Source of the DNA: Lomentospora prolificans
Taxonomy: Eukaryota; Ascomycota; Sordariomycetes; Microascales; Microascaceae
Assembly (NCBI GenBank): GCA_029532625.1
Contig: JARFXM010000011.1
Span: forward strand, 3,547,501-3,611,500
DNA: 64,000 nucleotides
Direction: 5' to 3'
Positions 13,186-24,731 of this stretch are shown piece after piece. Numbering within the stretch: position 1 is the stretch's first letter; every line of letters begins with the position of its first letter. A program made the position numbers and the translations under genes. The notes beneath the pieces are model-generated. The model saw nothing but the letters and a program-made list of their open reading frames with translations, made no database searches and was not told the DNA's origin.

Positions 13186-15532
13186 CTAATCTTGGTTACC
13201 AAACTCTTGCATACCCCTGGCCCACTCGTATGGGTCGACAACGACCCTCTCCATCCTCTTGCCGTCCTGGTATCTCGTAAGAATGCTTGTCCCGAACTTA
13301 TCGTCTCGGTCAATGATCTTCCCGCCACCAGGCAGCGCTTGTTCGAAGCGAACGCTCACATTATTCGCAACCCGGCCTTGAGACCTAATTCTGTTGACGA
13401 CTTTGTCCGTGATCTTGACCTTGTGAAACATCTGGCCGGGGAACTTGTCAACCCCCAACACATCCCTCCTGTCCTCCCCCATCCAAATGGTACCAGTGCC
13501 GGGGGCTGCTGTCACGTAGCAAGCGAGAAAGGCTATGATTCCCGAGACTCTAGCGCTTATCGAGACCGGGTTCTTCCTGTTGCGGTTCTTTGTCAAGGTC
13601 TCCCGTTGCTTGATTGGGCTTCTGACGCTAGACGACATCTGACCCCTCCGCAACATGCCAACGGGCACTATGTCGCCCAGCTTCGCGGACTCGAACGGCC
13701 AAACCGACCTGCGGCCGTCCACGAGTGACTTGCAGTTAACGTCGGTGACGGAGACGGACATTTCGTACAGGGCCATGTCGATGATGCCGCCAACCGTGGC
13801 GACTTTCGTCATCGATTGGGCCGAGTAGTTGGTGGTATCGATGCCAATGTGGGCAAAGTCCTCCTCGTAGAGTATAGGATACGTCGCACCCGAGTCCAGG
13901 AGTACGTCGAAGTAGATATCCGGCGCGGTATTGTCCTCTATCAGCTCGAGCTCCGAGATGAGCCTTGAAGGGTAGTAGATGCCGTCTCCGAATGAATCTT
14001 TATCGGCTTTCTCTTCAAGCTGCCTTCCCTCTTTTGTGAGCTTCTCGGTCCTGGAAACGTAGGGTGTCACTCGCTTGAAGTTCATGGTGACGGGCCAGCA
14101 CCCTAGCTCGTGACCGTGGTTTTGTATTATAGACGACGTTGCCCTCATGGCCATCGGACTCTCGAATGGTGAAAACATGCATTCTTTCTTTAAAGGACCC
14201 TCGTACCAGAGCCAGCCAGGGCCATACTCCGCTGCGTAGCGATCCAGCCGCCGCCGACGATCCACGCAAAAGGAGCGGTACGTTGAGCAGTGGTCGACTA
14301 TTTTCCCATTCCAGATCAGGGTGTACTTGTCCCAATACTTGATCTCGCCGGTCTCGTAGGCGTAGATGGCGCAAGCGATGTTGCTGGCCTCTTCTGGGAA
14401 ACGACTTAACCGATGGGCTTCTCTGAGCGTATGTAGTCTCTCCTCGATTGCCTCTTTTCCGGTGGACTCTAATTCGTTACTAGGCAATATTAGCACGTTA
14501 GCCACACCATTTTCTTCCAATTCTTGCCTATAGCCAGTAGCTTTTTCACTCTCTGTGTTTGCCTACATTGGAGTTGTCGTTTCCTTGCTGATCGGAAGTT
14601 CGTCCAACTCTTTGCGTGCGAGTCGGAGCTGCTCCAGCACACCTCTTAGAGAACCGGAGTCCGCATTCCGCGCAAGGTTGTGTGCGAGGATAGCTTCCCA
14701 TTGCATCACTGTCCGGTTCACGAGCTGCCACTCGCTCAGGTCATCTCCCAGCGGCCTACCGATGGCTAAAGGAGGAGTCCAGTTCTCGTCCTCCCGAAGC
14801 TGTTGTCGGTGTCTTTGGATGACTTCCTCGGACAGCCCCTGGGTTTTGTCGGTCGGCGGTGTTTTCTCTTGGATGGTTGATTGGAAACTGTTCCCGTCAG
14901 CTTTGCCGGCATGTCTTTCGCCATATCGTCTTCTTTGTCGCGCTTGATATTCGTGAAACGCGGCAATGCTTTGCTGGAGTTTCGCCCAAGCCTCCGCTGA
15001 TAGTGGTCGATATTCAGGACGCTGCCTTTGCCGGTAGAGAGATCGCCTCTCTGGAATTCCCCCCTCTCTACGGCGGGATGGAAAGCCCGTGGCTTGAGAA
15101 CACGCTGCTAGAATCTGTTTTATGGGTAGCGCTGGCGGTAGAGAAAGCAAGTTCTCGTTCATCTGCTCGTTGTCGGCCTCCCCACACTTCTTGGTCCACG
15201 TTCTGACGGACATCCTGGCTATTCCTTTGCGTGCGGTGAGGAGGGCAGGCTGATTTTCGAGAGGTGTTGGGATTCTCCTTCGGCTTGCGGAGTAAGGTTT
15301 CCTTTTGATAGCATGGGCAGTGTGGCCTTTGCGATCAATATCACCTGCGTACATGTAAACCCCCCCCCCGGCCAAGTTGCCTAAAAGGACTCTTAAAACA
15401 CGTACCTACCTCGGACGATAGGTAGTTCGTCGGCAATGGAACCGGAACCGGTGGTTTTCTTTGTCCGCAAGCGGCGTGGTAGGTCAGATTTCGAAGCACC
15501 TCATTCCAATGTGAATGGATCCGGGTCATCAT
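13186..15532 (-). CDS. Unknown protein with retropepsin-like aspartyl protease motif
   Basis: Three exons join in frame: 15532-15406, 15344-14567 and 14527-13186, giving 748 residues. Intron 1 (61 nt) has a GTACGT donor; intron 2 is only 39 nt (GTAGGC...CTATAG). The N-terminal 300 residues are basic and glutamine/arginine-rich. The C-terminal half contains VLLDSGATYPILY at about residue 513, the D-[ST]-G-A core of retropepsin-type and DDI1/ASPRV1-like aspartyl proteases, followed by a beta-rich stretch. A hydrophobic segment at about 629-650 (GIIAFLACYVT) could be a membrane helix. No reverse transcriptase or integrase is nearby, so this is not an intact retroelement. The gene lies head to head with the large unknown gene at 15914, sharing a 381 bp gap, which suggests co-regulation. 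Protease activity is inferred from one motif only; the second conserved aspartyl-protease element was not firmly identified. Confidence 0.75.
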
Positions 15533-15913
15533 AAGTGAAAAACTTGATATTCATTCATTCCGGTGATTGATACTCCATTGCCGTCTTAGATATATTTCTG
15601 TTTGTTCCTGGAATGTGATTGAATGTCTGTCTCTGGTTCATACCTGGAATGATACGAATATTTGGAGTGAGTGCCTCAAGTCTCGGAATTCTCTGTTCCA
15701 AGATAAGCTTCCTTATCCCAGGGATAGAACAAACACATCTTGGACTCTTACCCTTTTAGTGTTTACTCCCGTTTCATTCCCGTCTTCCCATGTCTACCTT
15801 CTCTCCCTAAAGCATTGTTTATGGCCTCCTCTTCAACTTACTTCCACGGACGCTCCAACTATCGCCGCCTTTTTCAGTTCATCAAGAGAAAACTAGCCTC
15901 AAGATAGCCAGAG
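15533..15913. promoter_or_regulatory. Bidirectional promoter between two unknown genes
   Basis: These 381 bp separate the start codons of two divergent genes. The stretch has several ATTCAT/TTCATTC repeats (around 15551, 15770) and pyrimidine-rich tracts toward the plus-strand gene. No strong TATA box is seen. It must carry regulatory signals for at least one of the two genes. Confidence 0.5.
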
Positions 15914-18900
15914 ATGGAACCACCGAGAGAGTCACAGACGGAGCAAAGACCAGATATAGGCCGAAGAGATGGATCACGGGCGACATCGCCTCCGCCGACG
16001 TCACCACTTCCCCAGCCACTACCTCTTCCACAGTCACAGCCGCCATCAGATCAGGAATCGCTAGAGTCGTTCGACCTGGAAATAGACCACAACCGTCCGA
16101 ACCCTTCCCTGGACAAGAAAATTCGTAAGGAGAGGACTCATTATCACTTTCCTTCGAAGCGACTCCCGCAGCTAACCGTAGTTTCCTCCAGTTGAACTCA
16201 GAGACTATCTGGACCAGATCAAGTATGATGCCCCACAGGCCCTCTGGGAAACGCTGATAGACCATCTGGAAGAAGACTCCAATTACGAGTTCTTCCGCTT
16301 CGTTCAGGATCTTATCGCGAATCACGCCATTGACGGTCTTCTGATACGATACGATTCGCTCTGGAAAATTACTCGGGACATCTATAGCGAGCGGTTTCCC
16401 AGATTAAAAAACCGTACGCTCGAAGATGATGCGTATACACCAGAGGCTCTGGCCCGTAAGGCAGCCGTCGAGAAGGCCAAGGAGAGAGCGTGGAGGGGAG
16501 ATCCGTCTCACGATTACGAGGAGGACTGGATCACCAGGGAACTGGAGAAGGAAGGGCTGACGTGGGAGGATGTACGAGACGGGTACCACCTGCTTGGTAG
16601 TGATGCATCCTTGCGGAATGCGAGGACCCAACTGCTACGGACCATTGGTGTTCTAATGGGCGTGGACCCCCCGGTGGAGGTAATACAGGGCGAGGATACT
16701 TTGCTAGAACCCTTTAGGACGGAATACCGACCAGAGTTCGAAGAGCCGAGCGATGAAGAGGCGACGCCTAGGCATTCTTCAATCACTCCCGAATCCGTGG
16801 CCTCTGATGACCTGGCTGGGTCTGAACGGGGACAGGGCGGCGCCGCTGAGCCGGGTGTGGGAGATGTTAGAAATGACAACGACACGACCGAGGGTCCTCT
16901 AGGCGGGTTTATCGGTATGGCAGTTTCCAGAGAAACTCAGCGCGAAAGCCACTGGACGAATACAGAGAGTGACGTGAATGGACGACGTATCGATGTTAGA
17001 CAGTACACCCATTTAAACTCAAGCTTTGACCAAGACGGCGGAAAACTCGTTCCACAAACCAAGACGACGCCGAGGCGAGACTGGTTAACTCAATGGCTGA
17101 GAAGCACCAACCTTGGCACGACGCAGGATTACGAAAGGTCTACATACAAGGGCTGGGATCTACCTTCTCCACGGATCATGCTATTCCGGATCGCCAACTT
17201 TCTCGCGGATGAGGACATTGACCGTACCGTAGAGTGGGGGGCCAAGATAGCCGAGATAACAGAGTACCTGGCGCATCTGATGGTCAACTTCAAGGAGACC
17301 GACAAGAATGACTGCAGCTGGGGATACGACCTACACGAGGTCATCCACATGCTGAGGGTCCATACGCTCTTTGAGAAGTACCATTATTCCAATAATGTCC
17401 TCGACCTCAACTTCGACATGCGGCCCAAAGTGAGCATGAGATTCTCAATGGCGGGCCCAAGGATGCGCTTGATGGAGAATTTGACGGTCCGAATTCGGGG
17501 GCCCAGGGACCCGAGAAACCTCTTACCTAGACTTCCTCTGAGCGTCGTAGACGCTCTGTACGGAATGCCCCGGGAGGCTCTTCAGTCTTACGTGGCCTTG
17601 TATCTCAACGAAGAGCAGTACGCGTGGGTAAAATCAAGCCCTAGTATTCCCTGGAACAGAAGAGTTCAAGAGTGGCCGGGGAATGCCATCGAAAATCTTT
17701 TACCTTGGGGTTTCAACATGGTCGAGGCCGAGGACGAGACGTTCATGTCTTGCATGCGGACTGGCCCGTTTCGGACATCCAAGATTCTAAAGACCACATG
17801 CGCCTTCGAATGGGATCCCGACAAGGCCGACGGAAAGCAGGGAGAAAAGGCCGAGATGTTTTGGAATTGGAGTAGATTCCGGGGCGCCAATCGCGCGGCA
17901 CTCACAATCGTTCTGCGCGCATTCGGCTCGCAGACGAGGGAGATCAGTGCTCTCGAAAGCCCATACAGGAAGCTTGTCCTGGAGACGAGGAGGGAGCGAA
18001 GGGAGAGACGCAGGAAGAAGAAGCCTGTTGGGATTATCTGGCACCCATTGAGGTACGAGAAGCCTCAGCCTGACGTTGACTCGCTCACTGGGTACATATT
18101 TTGGCACCAGAAACTCGTCGTGGATCATCAGAGGTGGGCAACCGAGTTCTTCGAGAGGATGAAGGTGTATTCATGGAGCATGAACGGACAGGATCCAAAG
18201 AAGCGCCCGCCTCTCCCGACTACTAACTTTCGGGGGCCGTACCTTGCTCGTGGCTGGTCTGAGGAAGAGCACATGCTGGCGAGGATGATGGATATCTTGG
18301 AAAGAATCAAAAAGGATATTTGGCTAGCCGCGCGTCTGTATCCGCGTCCGTTCATGACGGAGGTGCAGCGTAGCTTTATGGCAGGATGGGACGGGACGAT
18401 TCCTAACCGAGACACCTTCAAACTGAGCGAAAAGGCAACGGCTGGGGCCGGTCTTCAAGAACTCATCTCTGACGAAACGGACTGGGAACTGGGGGTTTTG
18501 ACTAAAATTACTCACCGGTCGACGAGCGAGAAACTACTCGAGCCTCTCCCAGCAGACTGGGATCTTAGGAAACGGGTCTTTGCAGACCGCGTGCAGAAGC
18601 TGCTCAATGACCTCAGCCCGGAGAATTGCTTCGACGATCCAAAGCTGAGATTCAAAAAGCTTTTGGAAGAGATCAATCTGTCGAACCGTGGGAAATCGAT
18701 GCAAAGAATCTTATTTGGTGAGGTCGAGGCGCAAGAAAACCTTGAAGACTTAAGCAAGATTGGAAGGATCACGTAAGTCACGTTGGAGTGATGAGAAAAA
18801 GAAAAAAGGACATATTGACCTTCGGAGACTCATATTAACCCGGAGATATCGCTGTAGGATCGAGAAGGAGGGTGACGTCGTGTATTATAGGCGACCCCCA

Positions 18901-19647
18901 TTGACCCTTCACCCCGAAGATACCCTCCTGTTCGCCGGCACTTCTTCTGCCGCCCTCCGACCTGACGTTCGAACTTATAAAGAGGCTGCCAAGGATAGCC
19001 CGCATCAAAGGCAGCAGTGGCGGAGTGAGGCGCTACTAGGCGTGCGCGGGGCCGCCTGGCGTGCCGGATACACGTTCAAGGTCTTGGGGGATAGGTTTAC
19101 TGCCTTGGGTAGTACGCCCCTCGATCGCCGAGAGGAATTACGAAACGCCTACCGCGACCTCACGCGGATGTTGGAGTCGGCGGTTGACAACGAACGCGGA
19201 ATCTTTCGCGACGCCAACACCATGCACCGCCCAATGAAAAACAAGGACGTCATCAAGCTTGCTGATCCTAGTCGCTACATGGAAGAGTGGGATGATGACA
19301 GGGCCCAACACGATGAGGAGCTGATAGATGCTGCTGTTGCGGACAACATGGTTAGGGAATGCAGCGAGTATAAGAACCCGCTGTGGCCGCCGACCATGGA
19401 GACCATCTTCACTGAAGACGGGAAAGCGCAGATCGTTTATAAGCGAGAGAAGATTTGGGGATGGGCCGCGCCGAGGGTGCGAGGTGCGGGTCCGCGGTTC
19501 TTTAGTATTAACAGGTGGCCGCTGGAGCTTCAGGACAAGTGTGCACGCAAGACAAACTGGAAGCCGCAAAACCATTCAGAGCCCCTCGGAAGGAGCGAAA
19601 ATAGTCGACAAGCAGCCGAAGACGACGTAGAGATGGAGGGTATGTAG
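15914..19647 (+). CDS. Large tryptophan-rich protein of unknown function
   Basis: Exons 15914-16124, 16192-18772 and 18858-19647 join in one frame to give 1,193 residues. Intron 1 is 67 nt (GTAAGG...CTCCAG) and intron 2 is 85 nt (GTAAGT...TGTAG). The N-terminal 50 residues are Pro/Ser/Gln-rich and look disordered. The next part, ALWETLIDHLEEDSNYEFFR onward, looks helical. The middle is rich in Trp and Arg with a basic patch (RRERRERRRKKKP) that could be a nuclear signal or bind nucleic acid. The C terminus, after the second intron, contains LLGVRGAAWRAGYTFKVLG and an acidic tail. I recognise no domain, signal peptide or membrane segment. Its neighbour, transcribed divergently, is the retropepsin-like gene; the pair may act together. 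The long uninterrupted exon 2 (2.6 kb, no stops) makes the gene itself secure even though its function is not. Confidence 0.8.
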
Positions 19648-20089
19648 CTGACGAACTAGGTGGCGTCAGACGCTTCAAGGACGACAGAGATTCGGAATAG
19701 TAAGAAGCTTGGAGTTATCGTGAGATGGTTTTCTTTTTTGCTTCGAGTTAGATAATCCTGCGTTTAATCAGTAGGTACTTCGTGAGTTTTACTGATCAAA
19801 CTTTGACCATGGGCTACAGATAGTGCAGTGCGACAAGTCGAGAACAGCGGGATATCGGAACAACACTTCAAAGGGCACAAAAACATAGGGAATATCGTAA
19901 CATCTCTTTTCCGAGTGTATTTTTTCAGACTGAAGCTATTCTGCCTTGGCTTCAACCTGATGCCCTAACCAGCCGCCCATGCAACACTGAACTGAGACAA
20001 AACGGATGGGAGGAGTTTATGTGTGTCGTGCGCCGCGATGAGAAACAAATAACAGAGGATGAAACGCCATAGTTCCCTCTCGTAACCAC
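19648..20089. other. Intergenic region, convergent 3' ends
   Basis: Between the 3' end of the unknown plus-strand gene and the stop codon of RPS2. It holds both 3' UTRs. No gene or repeat was seen. Confidence 0.5.
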
Positions 20090-21117
20090 TTAGAAACGCT
20101 TCTCCCGGAGAGTATCGGCGAACTCCTCCAGGGGACTCCTGACAAGCTTGGTCTCCTGCCAGAGGTTGGGGGTGAGGAAACCGTAGGTGTTGGATACGGC
20201 GCTGAAGGTAGCCTTGAGAGTGTTCTCGAGGGTCTTGGTGGAACCGGCGGACGAAGTGTAGGCATCTTCGACACCAGCGAGCTGGAGGAATCGCTTGACG
20301 GCGGGAGAGGCGACAAGGCCAGTACCACGGGGGGCGGGAATGAGCTATATTATGGTGTTAGCAAACTGGGAGTGATGTTTTTCCTAAGCGGGAAAAGCGG
20401 CTAGACGCTGCCGCCAAGGGATGTTCAGATTTCTACGTACACGGACGGTGACGGAACCGCACTTGCCGCTCTGCTTGCAGGGAAGAGAGTGGGGTTGACC
20501 GAGGTTGGCACCCCAGTAACCACGACGGACGGGGATGACGCTGAGCTTAGCGATGATGATGGCAGCGCGGATAGCAGTAGCGACTTCCTTGGAGGTCTTG
20601 ATACCGAGACCGACGTGGCCCTCGGAATCACCAATGATGACAATGGCCTTGAATCGGGTGCGCTGACCGGCACGGGTCTGCTTCTGGACGGGCTTGATCT
20701 GTTTTAGGGATAGACATGGTTAGCCACACAGAAAGCCTTTTCCCTCTCTTGACACAAAAGCTTTTATCACAAATCAACTCGACACAGGATTTCCACGTGA
20801 ATTGATTTGTTTTCCGCTTGGATTGACGGCGTAGAGCCGGGAATATATCGCCGCACCTTCATGACCTCATCCTTGAGCTTGGGGAGGAAAGTATCGACGA
20901 TCTGGTACTCCTTGATGGGGAGAGAGTGGAGGTAGATCTCCTCCATGCTGTTGATCTTGCCAGCCTTCACAAGGCGGCCGAGCTTGGTGACGGGCTGCCA
21001 CTCCTTCTCCTCGCTCTTACCACCGCGGCGTCCACGGCCACGGCCACGACCACGACCACGGTCACCACCTCGAGATCCGAAACCACCGCCACGGGGAGCA
21101 CCACCTCGGTCAGCCAT
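20090..21117 (-). CDS. RPS2: 40S ribosomal protein S2 (uS5)
   Basis: A small-subunit ribosomal protein at the decoding/mRNA entry side, needed for translational accuracy and 40S maturation. Exons are 21117-20857, 20698-20441 and 20344-20090, giving 257 residues. The introns are 158 nt (20699-20856) and 96 nt (20345-20440, GTACGT donor). The N terminus is an RG-repeat tail (GGDRGRGRGRGRGRRGG), typical of eukaryotic S2 and a known arginine-methylation type region. The S5 domain follows with VQKQTRAGQRTRFKAIVIIG and the S5 C-terminal part with LIPAPRGTGLVASPAVKRFL. The ending ADTLREKRF fits the family. The 5' intron lies after MK of DEVMK and restores IKPVQKQ. Family length is about 250-290, so this is complete. 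High expression is expected. Confidence 0.96.
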
Positions 21118-21840
21118 TATGTCGATTGGGTTCGATCGAAAATCGAAAATTCGAAAGGGGGTGGGATAAGAGTTTGGTGTTGGCGGAGGGTCGAGGAAAG
21201 TCGGTCTTGGGGGAGGTTGATGAATTCAAGGTCCGTCGATGCAACTTTTTTGTGATGGATTTGGCGGGGCAGCCAATGGTAAATTTTGGTGTGGTCGGTT
21301 CGCGAGCCCTAAGGTGTTACGGCACCTGATATTTCAGGCAGAAAATAGCCAATGACCCACTCTCACCGCTCACCGACGCTAATACCTCGGTGAAAGGAAA
21401 GACTCCTCTGAGGCATGTACAACAGTGCTGACTCCGCTGTCAGCGTCTGGCGTCCTATTCAACTTAACACGGATGCAGAAAAGACCTAAGAGATCATGCG
21501 AAGTTTAGAACTAGTGGATTTCTCTCTTGTACTCGATCTAGGGATAACCTGAGGTCACTTTTCGCCGAGCCGATGAATTAGCCCGTGCTTAAATTTAGTA
21601 GGACCTGGACAGATCACACAGGTGCGAAGGACAAGGGCACTCAAGTTATATCTACGATTGATGACATTTATTACCACGTCGTCCTCATAATACGGGTTAT
21701 AGAAGAGATGAGAAGTATCATACATTGATGTATCCTATAGTGAGCCAGAAAAGTTGAATAGTAACGTGCATGGGGAATGGCGAGCAACGAATGAGCTAAA
21801 CAAGAAAGCTGAGCTGCACCGTTCTACTGATCAGCCTAGC
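21118..21840. other. Intergenic region upstream of RPS2
   Basis: This holds the RPS2 promoter and the 3' UTR of the rhodanese gene, both on the minus strand. No convincing frame or RNA gene was found. The sequence just upstream of the RPS2 ATG is rich in GA on the plus strand (CT on the coding strand), as is usual for ribosomal protein promoters. Confidence 0.5.
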
Positions 21841-22930
21841 CTAGTCCGTGCTCTCGCCCTCAGTCTTAAGAATGAGGTTCTCGGTGGGCTTGACTCTTTG
21901 CGCCCATTCCCTGAAACGAAGTTAGCAATCGAGAGTGTATTTATGTAAGATCACTTCGGAACGCGACTTACGTCCAACTACCGTCGTATACTCTCCTCGA
22001 CTCGGGATTGCCGTACTGAGCAATTTCGAGCGCTGTTTCGAGGACACAGGCAGTCACACCAGTGCCACAGCTAGAGATTATAGGCTTTTCTGGATCCACT
22101 CCCTTTTCTTTGAAAATCTGTCGCAGCTTTTCCGGCTCGTAGAAGGCCTTGGTCTCGGGATCTAAAACAGCATTAAAGGGCAGGCTGATAGAGCCAGGCA
22201 TATGTCCAGATGAAAGGCCGGGCCTGGGCTCAGGGTCCTTTCCGGTCCAGCGTCCAGTGGGCCGGGCATCTAGAATCTGAACTTCCTCGGCACCTTCCTT
22301 GCCATAATCGAGAGCGAGTTCCTTGACCTGGTCGAAGGTAGCGACCTTGGCCTCGTCCATGGCGTGAATGGGGTAGGTACAGCAATCCACGGTATACAAT
22401 TCGCCTGTCTCAGTGGGGAATCCACCTTCAACCCAAAGCTTGAAGTTGTTGAGCAGATGGACCTTGGCATGTCCGAAAAGCTTCATTGTCCAGGCAACTC
22501 TCGGCGCACTGAAGATGCCAAGTTCTTTGCTGTCGTAAACCACAACCGTATCGTCCCGTCGGACACCGATCTCGCTCATGGCAAGTGCAAACTCCTTTGC
22601 ATCCGGGAGCATATGCGGGTAAGGAGATCGTTTATCGATCACCTTGTCTAGGTCAAAGAATCGCGCCTTGGGGATGCGCTTCTCTCGGAAGACTTGGATA
22701 CCCGTGCGTTCATCGTTGGGGAGGAACCAAGAGGCACATACGGCAACGGTCTTCGGCTCGGGGCTTATCTTGGGAGGGTTCTTGTCTAACGCGTCGGCGA
22801 GTTCTTGAGGAGTGACCAGAAAATTAGAGAAGTATCGAGTGGAGGCGGCAAGGTATGTGCGGGTAGTCGCTCGGGACCCCAGCTGCTGGAGGCCTACGCG
22901 CTGGGAACGAAGAAGAGCGGAGGGAGACAT
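21841..22930 (-). CDS. Mitochondrial thiosulfate/3-mercaptopyruvate sulfurtransferase (tandem rhodanese)
   Basis: This enzyme transfers sulfane sulfur from mercaptopyruvate or thiosulfate to acceptors in mitochondria; the yeast counterpart is Tum1, which also feeds tRNA thiolation. Exon 1 is 22930-21972 and exon 2 is 21910-21841, separated by a 61 nt intron (GTAAGT...TTTCAG), giving 342 residues. The N terminus (about 35 residues, rich in Arg, Ser and Ala with no acids) looks like a mitochondrial presequence. Two rhodanese domains follow: an inactive first one (about 40-175) and a catalytic second one with the CGTGVTAC loop, nucleophile about Cys288. A G-T-G rather than R-K-G loop favours mercaptopyruvate as substrate. 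The second exon completes the conserved DGSWTEWAQR ending, which confirms the splice. Confidence 0.92.
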
Positions 22931-23538
22931 AATGTCGGAGGGTATATGGGGTATCAGGAATCGCTAGAAGAAACAGGGAGGAATTGACTTTTAAGGATAT
23001 CGGACCATCAGGCGATAGTAGCCGTGAGGGGATCGGCACGCTCTCGCGAGGATATTCGCCTGGAAACCTCTCACGAGGACCAGAGCAAATGATGCCAATG
23101 CAATTGACTCGTCTTCCGGTGCATCCCAGGGGTGTTGCACTGGGATTCCTCGAGGTAAAAGGCCTAGATTCTCGTAACAAATTGTGTGACTACGGGAGGG
23201 TGAGGAGAGGCATGTGCTTTTGGTCACAGGTTATCGCGAGAAAATCGCTAAATGGGGTTCGCTTTGCTTGGCGATAGGAGATGAAGTGGAGCTTGAGCTT
23301 GGACCACCATTCTGGAAACACCACCTGCTATCAGTTGGCGAAGCCACCTATCAGAGCATTCATATTCATGCATTGTCTGTTGTGAATTGGGCAACATTAC
23401 CATATCCGCCGTCAGCCTCAAAAGTGTGGTTGGTTAGTCAGCGCATGATCTGAAAGATCAATATCTCGCAACCACCCGGAATCTGTTTCCTGTGAGATTA
23501 ATATATACTCTGTGCTGGGGGAAGCTATTGCCGAAACC
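22931..23538. promoter_or_regulatory. Divergent promoter region, rhodanese / APC11
   Basis: About 600 bp lie between the start codons of the rhodanese gene (-) and APC11 (+). The region must carry both promoters. No clear TATA box or other element was identified. Confidence 0.45.
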
Positions 23539-24021
23539 ATGAAAGTCAAAATTACGCAATGGAATACAGTGGCGACATGGCGATGGGATCTGCCTGAAGA
23601 CGACGTCTGCGGTATCTGCCAAGTCCACTTTGACGGCACATGTCCAACATGTAAATACCCTGGCGACGATTGCAGCATACGTCGGTGTTATCCAATTCCC
23701 TCTGTCGACTCACACAATTCTGATGCGATGATTTCTTGTTTTAGTGTCTGGAAAATGCGGTCATAACTTCCACATGGTATGCCATCCGGCACTTTGAGCA
23801 GAATAACTGATTGTGTAGGGCTGAGTCTGACGCGTCGCGCATCTAGCACTGTATTTTGGAATGGATCAAGCAGGAATCCGCCAAGGGCCAGTGTCCCATG
23901 TGTCGCCAGCGTATGTCTGACCCCGGAGCTTGCTCACCCTGTCTCCTTCTGGTGGCTGACTTTTACAGGATTTGAATGGCATGACCCGGCCAACGAGACT
24001 ACATCTGAGATAGAAGAGTAA
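23539..24021 (+). CDS. APC11: Anaphase-promoting complex subunit 11 (RING-H2)
   Basis: APC11 is the RING-H2 catalytic subunit of the anaphase-promoting complex, an E3 ligase that recruits the E2 and, with the cullin Apc2, ubiquitylates cyclins and securin. Four exons join in frame: 23539-23680, 23745-23776, 23847-23910 and 23969-24021, giving 96 residues. The start MKVKITQWNTVATWRWD and the motifs CGICQVHFDGTCPTC, GKCGHNFHMHC and CPMCRQRFEW give the full Apc11 RING-H2 signature, with the C-P-x-C insert and the FEW ending seen in the family. Exon 2 is a 32-nt micro-exon encoding the GKCGHNFHM part. The donor of intron 1 (GTCGGT) is weak, but it gives exactly the family spacing between the Cys of GDDC and GKC. 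Other neighbours are unrelated. Confidence 0.93.
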
Positions 24022-24731
24022 AAATGTGGTTTCAAAGGGACTCACGATTGCTCATGCCGGCCCGATAGCTGGTGGTGTTTAGGCGTTGCATGCGATGGAG
24101 GTGCTGAACTTAGGATTTTTTTTCCCGTGCACCACATGCAATCCTCGGATATCAGTGGATTCTTGTATTTAATATGCCCCCTAAACCCTTGAAACTTGTG
24201 ACGTTGATGGCTGTCAAACCTATCAAAGTTGACACCTCAGAGCGCCGCCAAAGACTTTCCGTGACTGTGGTCCGATAATGGCGGACAACCCACCTTCTAA
24301 ACACAAACACAGGCACAAGTACAGCAGCACAACACAGCTGAGATGCAACAGACGAGAGCACACTACATAATATAAGGAAAACACGGCCAAATCGGCCAAA
24401 TCAATTCGATGATTGTGATATCACATGTAGGCCTCACCCAGCCAACATGTCGCACCAACGACTAAATCTTTCTTAAAGAGAGGTCAATCCATCAGAAATG
24501 CTTGCATGATGCACCTGCCGTCACTCCCCATGACCCCTACAGTTCACGTGTTGATAAGATAAGCAACCAAAAGCTCCAGGTCCCCGATCCGGCCCATATG
24601 CCTCACCAGCACCATTCATCTCGCCATCCCACCTTCGCAACAATGCTTCGACGGAGGTGCTCCTCAAACATATCCGACACCGACCGATCTGACGAGCAGA
24701 TGTCCGCATATATTCCAGCGAGAATCTCGCC
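24022..24731. other. Intergenic region downstream of APC11
   Basis: About 700 bp with the APC11 3' UTR and the promoter of the next plus-strand gene. Two short imperfect copies of ggccaaatc lie at about 24386-24400. No gene was recognised. Confidence 0.5.

Noticed and set aside
13186..15532. Intact LTR retrotransposon around the retropepsin-like motif
   Set aside because: No reverse transcriptase, RNase H or integrase motifs and no terminal repeats were seen; the gene has spliceosomal introns.
20699..20856. snoRNA in the first RPS2 intron
   Set aside because: No C box and D box pair or H/ACA layout could be found by eye.
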